40,043 bases of DNA from Bacillota bacterium (GTDB lineage: Bacteria > Bacillota > Clostridia > Tissierellales > Sedimentibacteraceae). Each line of letters opens with the position of its first letter. Position 1 is the stretch's first letter. A program made the position numbers and the translations under genes. The DNA lies in the NCBI GenBank assembly GCA_023453025.1, contig JAEXUD010000069.1, positions 1-40,043 of the forward strand, in the 5' to 3' direction. Below the pieces are notes generated by a model, which did not search any database, was not told the origin of the DNA, and was given only the letters and a program-made list of their open reading frames with translations. Below, piece after piece: positions 16,305 to 24,306 of this stretch.

Positions 16305-16343
16305 TCTAGTATTTCACAAAAAAGGAGCTTGTGAAATACTAGA
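16305..16343. promoter_or_regulatory. 15-bp perfect inverted repeat upstream of the spoIVB promoter
   Basis: TCTAGTATTTCACAA and TTGTGAAATACTAGA form a perfect 15-bp stem around a 9-nt loop. No T-run follows, so it is not a terminator. Its GTGAAA ends 12 bp before the GTATA box of the putative forespore promoter, exactly as in front of dacF. It is a candidate operator. Confidence 0.7.
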
Positions 16344-16348
16344 CATAA

Positions 16349-16378
16349 GTATAATACAAGTATGTTGTGGAGAAATTA
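16349..16378 (+). promoter_or_regulatory. Putative sigma-F/sigma-G promoter for spoIVB
   Basis: GTATA (16349-16353), 15 bp, then GGAGAAATTA (16369-16378), which matches the sigma-F -10 pattern GG-N-N-A-N-A-N-T-R completely. spoIVB of Bacillus is transcribed in the forespore, which supports the reading. Confidence 0.6.
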
Positions 16379-16403
16379 AAGATAAAACTTGAAGGAGAGC
16401 ATC

Positions 16404-17492
16404 ATGAAAGCATTCGCTAAAAGAGTTTTATTCTTTATTTTTTTTATTGCAATTTTATTGGCGGCCGTATATTACGGCTATGACTTAAAAACCAATCCAT
16501 ATTTGTTAACCAGATTAGATGATAATGAAGTAATAGAAACAGAAGGCAAGTATATAATACCAGGTGGTCAGACCATCGGTGTTGAATTAAAAACCAAAGG
16601 TGTATTAGTTGTTGGTTTAGCAGATATAATGAGCAGCGATAAAGTGTCTGTTTCTCCTGCAAAAACTGCAGGAATGCAGATTGGGGATAAAATAATGGCA
16701 ATTGATTCCCACAATGTTGAAGGAACTGACGATATATTAAATTATACAATCGAAAAAGGAATTAAAGATTATAATTTTACTATTGAAAGAGAAGGTAAAT
16801 TATTAAACTTTAACCTTTTACCTGTTCAGACATATGAAAGCAATGAAATAAAATTTGGATTTTGGGCAAGAGAAAATATTGCCGGCATAGGTACTGTAAC
16901 ATTTATAGATCCTGAAACAGGAAAATTCAGTGCCATCGGTCATGGTATTTCTGATTCAGAAACAGGTTCCCTTATTGATATAGAAACAGGAACAATATCA
17001 AGAGCCAATATAACAAATATCAAATTAGGTAAAAAAGGTGAGCCAGGTGAAATAATAGGCTATATTTTGAAAAACGAAGACAGCCTCGGCACAGTCGAAA
17101 ATAATACTAACTTTGGAATTTACGGAAATATTAATAATAAAAGCATGGGGTTTTTTAGCAAAAACTTAATTGAAGTCGGTAAAAAGGAAGAAATAAAAAT
17201 AGGCCCTGCACAAATTTATTCGTGTGTAAACAATGAAATAAAAATATATGATATAGAAATAACCAAAATATTTTATCAGAACAAGCCTGATGAAAAAAGC
17301 TTTGTTATTAAAATTGTGGATAATGAATTATTGGAACTGACTAACGGCATCATACAAGGGATGAGCGGTTGTCCGGTGATTCAAAATAATAAAATTGTAG
17401 GAGCTGTAACGCATGTATTTATGAATGATCCTACAAAAGGCTATGGAATTTATATAGAATGGATTTTTGACCAAATTTATAATGGTGAATAA
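16404..17492 (+). CDS. spoIVB: SpoIVB signalling serine peptidase
   Basis: SpoIVB is secreted by the forespore and cuts SpoIVFA, so starting pro-sigma-K processing in the mother cell. The 362-residue protein has an N-terminal membrane/signal segment (residues 8-24), a PDZ domain (about 70-145, with SPAKTAGMQIGDKIMAID) and the S55 peptidase domain. The likely catalytic histidine is H180 in IGHGISD, and the serine is S321 in QGMSGCPVIQNNKIVGAVTH; Bacillus has MSGSP, so Ser to Cys occurs two residues after the nucleophile. ATG 16404 follows GAAGGAGAG; the TTG at 16389 is inside that site. It lies between recN and spo0A as in Bacillus. Confidence 0.96.
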   Translation: MKAFAKRVLFFIFFIAILLAAVYYGYDLKTNPYLLTRLDDNEVIETEGKYIIPGGQTIGVELKTKGVLVVGLADIMSSDKVSVSPAKTAGMQIGDKIMAIDSHNVEGTDDILNYTIEKGIKDYNFTIEREGKLLNFNLLPVQTYESNEIKFGFWARENIAGIGTVTFIDPETGKFSAIGHGISDSETGSLIDIETGTISRANITNIKLGKKGEPGEIIGYILKNEDSLGTVENNTNFGIYGNINNKSMGFFSKNLIEVGKKEEIKIGPAQIYSCVNNEIKIYDIEITKIFYQNKPDEKSFVIKIVDNELLELTNGIIQGMSGCPVIQNNKIVGAVTHVFMNDPTKGYGIYIEWIFDQIYNGE

Positions 17493-17505
17493 CTGAGTAT
17501 TGATT

Positions 17506-17552
17506 GTCATTCTGATCTCCAGGTTAAAAGATACTCTGGCGCTCAGGATGAC
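17506..17552. repeat. GTCATTCTGA-type intergenic inverted repeat, copy 1
   Basis: GTCATTCTGA (17506-17515) pairs with TCAGGATGAC (17543-17552) with one G-T wobble, and an inner CCAG/CTGG stem lies between. The same GTCATTC...GAATGAC frame recurs at 26777-26846. No good T-run follows. It may work as a weak terminator after spoIVB. Confidence 0.6.
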
Positions 17553-17579
17553 ATATTACGGTAATTCATTTATAACATA

Positions 17580-17588
17580 TGGTATAAT
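17580..17588 (+). promoter_or_regulatory. Extended -10 promoter candidate for spo0A
   Basis: TGGTATAAT is an extended -10 (TG-N-TATAAT) without a good -35. A second TATAAT lies at 17684-17689 after a run of A and T homopolymers (about 17630-17672). An AAAGGAG at 17617-17623 resembles part of a sigma-H -35, but no fitting -10 was found. Confidence 0.35.
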
Positions 17589-17727
17589 CTTGTAAAAACT
17601 TAATACAAATAGAATAAAGGAGTTGAATTAAAAAAAAATAAAAAATTTTTTAGAAAAAAAAAGGGTTTTTTGAAATTATTGCGTATAATATAAGTAGATA
17701 TATAATTTAATTATGGGGGAAAATATT

Positions 17728-18522
17728 ATGCAAAAAAAAGTAAAGGTTGTTATTGCAGATGACAATAAGGAGTTCAGACTTATTTTAAAGGATTTCTTAA
17801 TCAGCAAAAATGTTTTTGATGTTGTTGAAATGGCCGATGATGGTTTGAAAGCATTGGAAGCAGTAGAAAAACATGAGCCTGATATTTTGATTTTGGACAT
17901 CATTATACCACATTTGGATGGTTTAGGAGTTATGGAAAAACTTCATAAGATTGAAATGAAGAAATTTCCAAAGGTTATTATTTTATCAGCTGTTGGACAT
18001 GACAAGGTAACTCAAAGAGCAATTAATATGGGAGTAGATTATTACATAGTAAAACCTTTTAATTTTGAATCCTTTTCAGACAGATTAATTCAAATATCTG
18101 AGTTAGAAAATTCAAGAGTTCAAAACAAGAGTAAAGAAGTTATCTATAATGAGAAGGTAAACCAGGAATTAAGCTTAGAAGTTAAAATAACTGAAATATT
18201 GCACGAAGTAGGAGTTCCTGCACATATTAAGGGGTATCAGTATTTAAGGACTTCTATTATTGACGTTGTTAATAATATTGAGCTGTTAGGAGCAATTACA
18301 AAAGAATTGTATCCTATGATTGCTGCAAAATACGGAACTACACCAAGCAGGGTAGAACGCGCTATTCGTCATGCGATAGAAGTAGCATGGACCAGAGGAA
18401 AAATAGAAACAATAAATAACATTTTCGGATATACAATTCATAACAACAAAGGAAAACCGACAAATTCTGAATTTATAGCAATGATAGCAGACAAACTACG
18501 TCTTGAACAAAAGGTATCATAA
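17728..18522 (+). CDS. spo0A: Sporulation master regulator Spo0A
   Basis: Spo0A is the phosphorelay response regulator that commits cells to sporulation. The 264-residue protein has a receiver domain (residues 1-125) with the acidic pocket IADDNKEF, the phosphorylated aspartate D57 in ILDIIIPHLDG, and the switch residues around ILSAVGHD and YYIVKPF. The DNA-binding domain carries the Spo0A-specific block TPSRVERAIRHAIEVAWTRG and IFGYTIHNNKGKPTNSEFIA. I start at ATG 17728, after GGGGGAAAATATT; the ATG at 17713 overlaps that ribosome site. The gene follows spoIVB as in Bacillus and ends at a strong terminator. Confidence 0.98.
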   Translation: MQKKVKVVIADDNKEFRLILKDFLISKNVFDVVEMADDGLKALEAVEKHEPDILILDIIIPHLDGLGVMEKLHKIEMKKFPKVIILSAVGHDKVTQRAINMGVDYYIVKPFNFESFSDRLIQISELENSRVQNKSKEVIYNEKVNQELSLEVKITEILHEVGVPAHIKGYQYLRTSIIDVVNNIELLGAITKELYPMIAAKYGTTPSRVERAIRHAIEVAWTRGKIETINNIFGYTIHNNKGKPTNSEFIAMIADKLRLEQKVS

Positions 18523-18540
18523 TGCTTTAAAATAACTAAA

Positions 18541-18578
18541 ATATACTAATAAGTAACGACTTATTAGTATATTTTATA
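18541..18578 (+). terminator. Intrinsic terminator after spo0A
   Basis: ATATACTAATAAGT and ACTTATTAGTATAT form a perfect 14-bp stem around AACG, followed by TTTATAT. Confidence 0.85.
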
Positions 18579-18589
18579 TGGAAATAGGC

Positions 18590-18618
18590 TTGACAAAATT
18601 ATTTATTATTATTACAAT
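18590..18618 (+). promoter_or_regulatory. Sigma-A promoter for nudF
   Basis: TTGACA (18590-18595), a 17-bp spacer and TACAAT (18613-18618), 61 bp before the nudF start. Confidence 0.8.
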
Positions 18619-18678
18619 TAAGCGGATATATAATTAATTCTGCAAACAAAAAAATTGCAAGAATTATAGGAGGCAATT

Positions 18679-19212
18679 TTGAATACTGAAATAACAGTAA
18701 AAAGCGAAAAAATATTTGAAGGTAGAATAATAAATTTAAGAGTAGATACTGTTGAGCTTGAAAATCAAAAATATGCAAAAAGAGAAATTGTTGAGCATAA
18801 AAGTGCTTCAGCTATACTTGCAGTAAATGAAAAAGATGAAATTCTTCTGGTAAGACAATACAGAAAAGCCATAGAAGATTTCATTTATGAAATTCCTGCA
18901 GGGTTATTAAACATTGGCGAAGAACCTATAGAATGTGCATTTAGAGAACTTAAGGAAGAAACCGGTTATGAAGCTAAAACGATTAACGAAGTATATGTAT
19001 TTTATACCTCACCAGGCTTTACAAACGAAAAATGCTATTTATTTAAAGCTGAAAACCTAACATTCACATCAACTAAATTCGACGAAGATGAATTTATTGA
19101 AACAATAGCAGTAAATAGAGAAGAAGCGAAAAAAATGATTGAAACCGGACGAATCGTTGACAGCAAGACATTAATTGGTGTATTGCACTGGCTGAATTGT
19201 TGTATGCACTAA
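18679..19212 (+). CDS. nudF: ADP-ribose pyrophosphatase (Nudix hydrolase)
   Basis: The 177-residue enzyme splits ADP-ribose into AMP and ribose 5-phosphate. The Nudix box G-x5-E-x7-REUxEExGU is complete at residues 75-97 (GLLNIGEEPIECAFRELKEE followed by TGY). The upstream VRQYRKAIEDFIYEIPAG segment and the FYTSPGFTNEKCYLF segment after it are those of the ADP-ribose-specific group. Translation begins at TTG 18679, which has a perfect AGGAGG six bases away; no better ATG exists. In Bacillus nudF also stands near spoIIM, xerD and drm. The promoter at 18590 makes it the head of a unit with the next two genes. Confidence 0.95.
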   Translation: MNTEITVKSEKIFEGRIINLRVDTVELENQKYAKREIVEHKSASAILAVNEKDEILLVRQYRKAIEDFIYEIPAGLLNIGEEPIECAFRELKEETGYEAKTINEVYVFYTSPGFTNEKCYLFKAENLTFTSTKFDEDEFIETIAVNREEAKKMIETGRIVDSKTLIGVLHWLNCCMH

Positions 19213-19304
19213 CCCAATTTTTCACTGTTAATTTAATAAAGCAAAAATAGAATTAATCCTTCTGTACAAGCATATATTATACAAAGCTTTCAGGAGGTTT
19301 TTTT

Positions 19305-19886
19305 ATGAATAATGTACTAAAGAAGTTGGTTCATTCAGAAAACAAAAGGTTTATGGCGTTATTAATAATATTTGTTTTGTCCTTAATGATTTCTGCTATG
19401 TTATATTTATTTGCAGGTCAGGGAAGTATGACTAATATCAATTATGAAACTATCAGTACTATGAAAATATTTGATATTTTCATTATGATTATAAAAAGAA
19501 ACATAATTTATTTCATTGCAATCATTATATTGACAATAATAGGGCAAAACATAATAATAAATGGGCTGTTTAGTTTAATATCCGTCTATTTCGGTCTTTC
19601 TGTTATTTACTTAATCAGAACCCTAAAAATGGATTTTATATACTTTGTAATGACCTTTACTGATTATTTTATTTTTTTTCCTATTCTCTTTTATTTTACA
19701 TTTATTTCAAGTACCATATCAAAATATACAAAAAAGACAAAAAACATAGAGACTATTTCCCATAAATTTGATATAATTGTAACCGGATATATTAAGCTTT
19801 CTGTGATATATCTACTTATTGTAACAGTCTACAGCCTTGGCTATAGCTATTACATATACATATTAAGCAGATTGTTGGTGAGATGA
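19305..19886 (+). CDS. Probable SpoIIM-like membrane protein
   Basis: This 193-residue protein is strongly hydrophobic, with five or six membrane helices (about 17-37, 53-75, 77-98, 107-131, 158-186). SpoIIM of Bacillus has five helices in 214 residues and works with SpoIID and SpoIIP to thin septal peptidoglycan during engulfment. The location, between nudF and xerD, is the spoIIM position. Sequence motifs are not strong enough for me to be sure, so this is an inference from position and topology. An AGGAGGTTTTTTT site precedes ATG 19305, and its TGA overlaps the ATG of the next gene. Confidence 0.55.
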   Translation: MNNVLKKLVHSENKRFMALLIIFVLSLMISAMLYLFAGQGSMTNINYETISTMKIFDIFIMIIKRNIIYFIAIIILTIIGQNIIINGLFSLISVYFGLSVIYLIRTLKMDFIYFVMTFTDYFIFFPILFYFTFISSTISKYTKKTKNIETISHKFDIIVTGYIKLSVIYLLIVTVYSLGYSYYIYILSRLLVR

Positions 19887-20761
19887 TGGATAAAAATATT
19901 GAAATTTACAAAACATATCTTAATTCTAAAAATCTAAGCCCTAATACTGTCAGCTCTTATATCTATGACATAAATAGCTTCAAAGAATATCTAAGTAATG
20001 ATTATGACTTGGAATTAACTAAAACAAAAAAAGCACAAATATTGACATATCTTGTAAATCTTCAAAAGCAGGGGAAAAGTTCATCCACAATCTCAAGAAC
20101 TATTTCTACCTTGAAGAATTTTTTTGAGTTTTTAAAAAAAGAAAAATTAATTGAGGACAACCCTGCCATTAGTATTCACAGCCCAAAGCAAATTAAGAAA
20201 ACACCTGCGGTTTTATCAGAGGAGGAAGTGAATTTGCTGATGCAGCAGCCTGACGAAGCTTCATTTAAAGGAAGCCGGGACAGTGCAATTCTGGAATTAT
20301 TGTATTCTTCAGGTATAAAGGTTACAGAGCTGATTAATATCAAGGTCAGTAATGTTAATCTGAACACAGGTATTATCAATATAGATGGTGTCAAGGAACG
20401 TATTGTACCATTAAGTCAGTATACAAGCAAGGCAATTTCAAATTATTTAAATAATTTCAGAATTAAAAGATGCAGTGAAGAAAATGAATTTTTATTTGTT
20501 AATATTTCAGGCGAATCCATATCAAGGCAAGGTATTTGGAAAATTTTAAAATTTTATGAGAAAAAAATGAACCTAAAAAAGGAGCTGTCTCCACAAATCT
20601 TAAGAAATTCCTTTGCCGTTCATCTCTTGTCCCACGGAGCAGATTTAGGAACCGTACAAGAGCTTATGGGGCTATCCAGCTTCGCATCAGCTCAAAATTA
20701 TTTAAACAGTGTAGAATTTAAATCACTTGAGGTGTTTAAAAAGACATTTCCGAGAGTATAA
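19883..20761 (+). CDS. xerD: XerD-like tyrosine recombinase lacking most catalytic residues
   Basis: The 292-residue protein has the full XerC/D plan: an N-terminal SAM-like DNA-binding domain (NTVSSYIYDINSFKEYL, STISRTISTLKNFFEFLKKE) and a C-terminal catalytic fold. XerD normally resolves chromosome dimers at dif. Here the first catalytic Arg is Lys (K146 in GIKVTEL, usually GLRVSEL); the GKG lysine hairpin is shortened to DGVKERIVPL; the HxLR histidine is Gln (Q238-ILR); and the LGH histidine is Leu (MGL, L264). Only R241 and the nucleophile Y273 remain. It sits in the xerD position before deoB. Strand exchange by this protein alone seems unlikely; see the finding. Confidence 0.85.
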   Translation: MMDKNIEIYKTYLNSKNLSPNTVSSYIYDINSFKEYLSNDYDLELTKTKKAQILTYLVNLQKQGKSSSTISRTISTLKNFFEFLKKEKLIEDNPAISIHSPKQIKKTPAVLSEEEVNLLMQQPDEASFKGSRDSAILELLYSSGIKVTELINIKVSNVNLNTGIINIDGVKERIVPLSQYTSKAISNYLNNFRIKRCSEENEFLFVNISGESISRQGIWKILKFYEKKMNLKKELSPQILRNSFAVHLLSHGADLGTVQELMGLSSFASAQNYLNSVEFKSLEVFKKTFPRV

Positions 20762-20788
20762 TATTATAATAGGAGAACGATGTAAGAA

Positions 20789-20829
20789 CAATAGTTTAAC
20801 AGTTAATGAACTATTGCTTGTTTGTTTTG
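20789..20829 (+). terminator. Likely terminator after xerD
   Basis: CAATAGTT (20789-20796) pairs with AACTATTG (20809-20816); CTTGTTTGTTTTG follows. The stem is 8 bp with a 12-nt loop. Confidence 0.6.
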
Positions 20830-20871
20830 ATGTCGTTTAAATAGTATAAAGAAGCAGAGAAGGAGAATATT

Positions 20872-22041
20872 ATGATAAACAGAGCAGTTTTAATTGTATT
20901 AGACAGCGTTGGAGTGGGAGAACTTCCTGATGCTGCTGATTATGGTGATACTGGCAGTAATACTATAAAGAATATATACAAAAACGTAAAGAATTTCTCA
21001 TTGCCTAATTTAGAAAAATTAGGTCTTTTGAATATTGACGGCTTTGAAGATTTAAAGAAATCTGACGAATACCTTGGCACGGTTGCAAAGTGCACCGAAA
21101 AATCCAAGGGCAAGGATACAACTACCGGACATTGGGAAATAAGCGGCTTGGTTCTGGAAAATCCGTTTCCTACATATCCGAATGGATTTCCGGAGGATTT
21201 TATCAAGGAATTTGAAAAGAGAACAGGAAGAAAAACAATAGGAAATTATCCTGCATCCGGAACCGAAATTATAAAGGTACTAGGCAACGAGCATGTTGAA
21301 ACCGGAAGCCTGATAGTATATACATCAGCTGACAGCGTATTTCAAATTGCAGCCCATGAAGATATTGTTCCTCTTGAGGAGCTTTATAAAATATGCAGGA
21401 CAGCAAGAGAAATGCTTCAGGGAGAACATGGTGTAGGAAGGGTAATAGCAAGACCATTTACAGGAACGGAAGGTAATTATGCAAGGACAGAAAACAGAAG
21501 AGACTTTTCGCTGCTTCCTCCAAAAGATACATTGCTTGACTATGTAAAGAACAACAATATGGAGGTTTTTGCAATCGGAAAAATTGAAGACATATTTGTA
21601 AACAAGGGAATAACAAGATCAAACCATACTCACAATAACGAAGAAGGTATAGAAGCAACCATAGAAGCTGTTAAAGATGATTTCAAGGGCTTGATATTTA
21701 CCAACCTTGTTGATTTTGACATGATTTACGGTCACAGAAACAATGTCCAGGGTTATGCAGATGCTTTAAAATACTTTGATGACAAGCTTCCTGAAATAAT
21801 ACAAAGCTTAAAGGATGATGATGTTCTCATAATAACAGCAGACCACGGCTGCGACCCCACAACCGAAAGCACTGACCATTCAAGAGAATATATACCGTTA
21901 ATATTTTACGGAAAGCATATCAAGAAAAATAACAACCTTGGAATTCTTGATACTTATGCCTCAATCGGTAAGACCATACTTCATATGTTCAATATTGAAA
22001 ACAATATTGAGGGTAAAAGCGTATTAGGAAATATAATGTGA
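20872..22041 (+). CDS. deoB: Phosphopentomutase
   Basis: DeoB (Drm) interconverts ribose 1-phosphate and ribose 5-phosphate in nucleoside salvage. The 389-residue protein has the alkaline-phosphatase-fold motifs: RAVLIVLDSVGVGELPDA with the first metal aspartate (residues 4-21), GKDTTTGHWE with the phosphorylated threonine, NLVDFDMIYGHRN, and TADHGCDPTTESTDHSREY near the C-terminus. Length is normal (about 390). GAGAAGGAGAATATT precedes ATG 20872. In Bacillus drm is followed by pupG; here no nucleoside phosphorylase follows. Confidence 0.97.
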   Translation: MINRAVLIVLDSVGVGELPDAADYGDTGSNTIKNIYKNVKNFSLPNLEKLGLLNIDGFEDLKKSDEYLGTVAKCTEKSKGKDTTTGHWEISGLVLENPFPTYPNGFPEDFIKEFEKRTGRKTIGNYPASGTEIIKVLGNEHVETGSLIVYTSADSVFQIAAHEDIVPLEELYKICRTAREMLQGEHGVGRVIARPFTGTEGNYARTENRRDFSLLPPKDTLLDYVKNNNMEVFAIGKIEDIFVNKGITRSNHTHNNEEGIEATIEAVKDDFKGLIFTNLVDFDMIYGHRNNVQGYADALKYFDDKLPEIIQSLKDDDVLIITADHGCDPTTESTDHSREYIPLIFYGKHIKKNNNLGILDTYASIGKTILHMFNIENNIEGKSVLGNIM

Positions 22042-22309
22042 ATTTTCTTGGAAATAGACCAATTATAAACTAATTCGACAAAATACCATAAATTAACAAT
22101 AATTGTATAATCATAAAACTAATCATAAAGGGCTGTATGTGCAGCCCTTTATGTGCATTGTCAAGATGTTAAATTTTTTCTCCAATTTTAATCCTCCATT
22201 AATTTGATTGACTGCAAGGTTATTCTGACTATGTGTTTTAAATATAACATGATTAAGATGTCAAAAGTAAACAATAAATAATGACAACTGTAAGCGCTAT
22301 ATAACAATT
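22042..22309 (+). other. Intergenic region between deoB and dacF
   Basis: This non-coding stretch holds a TTCGACAAAA at 22074-22083, the reverse complement of a perfect Spo0A box (TTTTGTCGAA), and a 12-bp perfect hairpin CATAAAGGGCTG (22124-22135) / CAGCCCTTTATG (22142-22153) with a 6-nt loop, probably the deoB terminator although only short T-runs are present. The remainder to 22309 is AT-rich without a feature I can name. Confidence 0.6.
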
Positions 22310-22349
22310 TCTAACATTTCACGGAAAAAATCGTCCGTGAAACGTAAGA
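22310..22349. promoter_or_regulatory. Inverted repeat upstream of the dacF promoter
   Basis: TCTAACATTTCACGGA and TCCGTGAAACGTAAGA pair at 14 of 16 positions (9 bp perfect at the core) with an 8-nt loop. The sequence pattern TCTA..ATTTCAC / GTGAAA...AGA and the 12-bp distance from GTGAAA to the GTATA box are the same as upstream of spoIVB (16305-16343). Confidence 0.7.
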
Positions 22350-22354
22350 CAATT

Positions 22355-22383
22355 GTATATATCCACCAAATATGGTTATTCTA
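22355..22383 (+). promoter_or_regulatory. Putative sigma-F promoter for dacF
   Basis: GTATA (22355-22359), 14 bp, and GGTTATTCTA (22374-22383), which matches GG-N-N-A-N-A-N-T-R except for one base. dacF in Bacillus is a sigma-F gene. Confidence 0.5.
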
Positions 22384-22408
22384 AATTCATAAAAAGGAGG
22401 TAGTTTTT

Positions 22409-23566
22409 ATGAAGAGAAATATAGCCATATTTTTTATGATGGTGTTGATTATGAATTTGATGATTGTTCCCGCATACGGAATAGAACCGGAGGGTCTGCA
22501 GTCTCGTGCAGCAATCTTGATAAACGCTGATGACGGTCAGGTGCTTTTTGAAAAAAACAGTAATGATAAAATGCCGCCTGCCAGCATAACAAAAATTATG
22601 CTTTTATTGTTAATTTCAGAAAAAATGGAGAACGGAGAAATAACTCTTGACCAGGAGCTCACAGTTTCTGAATATGCAGCCGGAATGGGCGGCAGCCAGA
22701 TTTATTTGGAAGCCAATGAAACACAGACCGTTGAAAGCATGCTAAAAGCTATTTCTATGCGTTCGGCAAATGATGCATCCGTTGCAATGGCAGAATTCAT
22801 GTACGGTTCAGTGGAAGGCTGCGTCAAAGCAATGAATGAAAAAGCAAAAGAGCTTGGCATGAACAATACCAATTTTGTCAATGTTACAGGACTTCCCGAG
22901 CCTGAGCACCTGACTACTGCCAACGATATTGCAATAATGACAAAGGAGTTACTGAAATATAATTATGTTAACGAATACATGCTGACATGGATGGATTCAG
23001 TATATGTTGGCAAGGAAAAAGATTCGGAGCAGGTTTTAGTTAACACCAACAGATTAATAAACAACTACGAAGGTCTTCTGGGGGGCAAGACAGGTTATAC
23101 AACCGATGCAAAATATTGTTTGTCAGCAGCTGCAAGAAGAAACGATACAACATTAATAGCAGTTGTTTTGGGATGTGACAATACAAAGATAAGATTTAAT
23201 GAAATAACAAAGATTATGAATGAAGGTTTTGCTAACTATAAAAATATTGTATTCCATAAAAAGGGTGAGGTAATTTCCAGTAATCCTGTTTATTGCGGAA
23301 AAGATGATAATTTTAATATAGTTGCCAAAGAAAATATTTTTTATTTTGCAGAAAGTAATTGCAAGGTTGAAGATTTTAATTTAGAATATGTAATAGATGA
23401 AAATTTAAAGGCACCCTTAAGTCAGGATGCAGCCATAGGAAAAGCAATACTATCCAGGAATGGTCAGGTTCTTGGAGAATATGAGCTTTATCCGGAAGCA
23501 GACATTGCAAAGGAAGGTCTTTTTAAGTTCTATCTTGAAAATATTTTAGAAAGCGTAATAAAATAA
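22409..23566 (+). CDS. dacF: D-alanyl-D-alanine carboxypeptidase DacF
   Basis: DacF removes the terminal D-alanine of peptidoglycan stem peptides during spore formation. The 385-residue protein has a signal peptide (residues 1-25, ending AYG), the SxxK nucleophile motif S59-ITK, S119-A-N in the place of SGN, and K227-T-G. The C-terminal beta domain (about 280-365) is of the PBP5 type, followed by a possible amphipathic anchor (LFKFYLENILESVIK). AAAGGAGGTAG precedes ATG 22409. It lies after deoB as in Bacillus, but instead of the spoIIA operon scpA follows 11 bp downstream. The promoter looks forespore-specific. Confidence 0.93.
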   Translation: MKRNIAIFFMMVLIMNLMIVPAYGIEPEGLQSRAAILINADDGQVLFEKNSNDKMPPASITKIMLLLLISEKMENGEITLDQELTVSEYAAGMGGSQIYLEANETQTVESMLKAISMRSANDASVAMAEFMYGSVEGCVKAMNEKAKELGMNNTNFVNVTGLPEPEHLTTANDIAIMTKELLKYNYVNEYMLTWMDSVYVGKEKDSEQVLVNTNRLINNYEGLLGGKTGYTTDAKYCLSAAARRNDTTLIAVVLGCDNTKIRFNEITKIMNEGFANYKNIVFHKKGEVISSNPVYCGKDDNFNIVAKENIFYFAESNCKVEDFNLEYVIDENLKAPLSQDAAIGKAILSRNGQVLGEYELYPEADIAKEGLFKFYLENILESVIK

Positions 23567-23577
23567 GAGGATGAACA

Positions 23578-24297
23578 ATGGATTATTCCGTAAGTTTAAA
23601 CGTATTTCAGGGACCTTTTGATTTACTTTATCATTTGATTGAAAAAAAAGAAATTGATATATATGATATTCCGATAGCCGAAATAACAGACCAATACATT
23701 GAGTATTTAAATCAAATGATGCATTTTAATATGAATGTGGCAAGCGAATTTATTTTGATGGCTTCAACACTTATCGAAATAAAGTCTCAAATGCTATTGC
23801 CTCAGAAAGAAAAAGAAGAAGATCCCAGACAAGAACTTGTTAATAAACTTCTGGAATACAAATTGTTTAAGGATATATCAGAAAAATTAAAAAAATATGA
23901 AGATGAATCGAGCTATTATTTTTGCAAGCCGAAAGAAGAATTAGCTTTGACCTCTGATGTTAAAACAGAACAGATTTCATTGAATGAAATAAATATTTAT
24001 GAATTATATAATATATTCATGTCAATGATAAAAAATCAAAACGTAAAAATTATAGCTGAAAATAAGCTTAAAGTCTATAGAGAAAATTATAGGGTTAAAG
24101 ATTGCATTGACGATATTATGAAAAAGCTTGAAACATCCGGACGTGTATCATTATTTGCAACCTTCAGAGACAAAGGACGCATAACAAAGGAATATGTCAT
24201 AACAACCTTTTTAGCTTTTTTAGAATTGTCAGGCAAACAAGGTATAAAAATTTACCAAACAGATACATACAGTGATATAATTATAATTGCTGCATAG
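23578..24297 (+). CDS. scpA: Segregation and condensation protein A
   Basis: ScpA is the kleisin of the Smc-ScpAB complex, which organises and separates the chromosome. The 239-residue protein has the family opening VSLNVFQGPFDLLYHLIEKK (residues 4-23), then EIDIYDIPIAEITDQYIEYL and ASEFILMASTLIEIKSQMLLP. The C-terminal winged helix (GRVSLFATFRDKGRITKEYV and FLAFLEL) binds the Smc head. It follows dacF closely (11 bp) with only a modest AGAGGATGA site, and scpB begins 9 bp after it. Confidence 0.97.
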   Translation: MDYSVSLNVFQGPFDLLYHLIEKKEIDIYDIPIAEITDQYIEYLNQMMHFNMNVASEFILMASTLIEIKSQMLLPQKEKEEDPRQELVNKLLEYKLFKDISEKLKKYEDESSYYFCKPKEELALTSDVKTEQISLNEINIYELYNIFMSMIKNQNVKIIAENKLKVYRENYRVKDCIDDIMKKLETSGRVSLFATFRDKGRITKEYVITTFLAFLELSGKQGIKIYQTDTYSDIIIIAA

Positions 24298-24306
24298 GAG
24301 AGTTGT

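Noticed and set aside
16444..16749. 101-codon - strand ORF opposite spoIVB
   Set aside because: It is a frame shadow of a well-supported gene, with no ribosome site; the same applies to the other antisense ORFs such as 6778-7083, 15381-15776 and 35792-36082.
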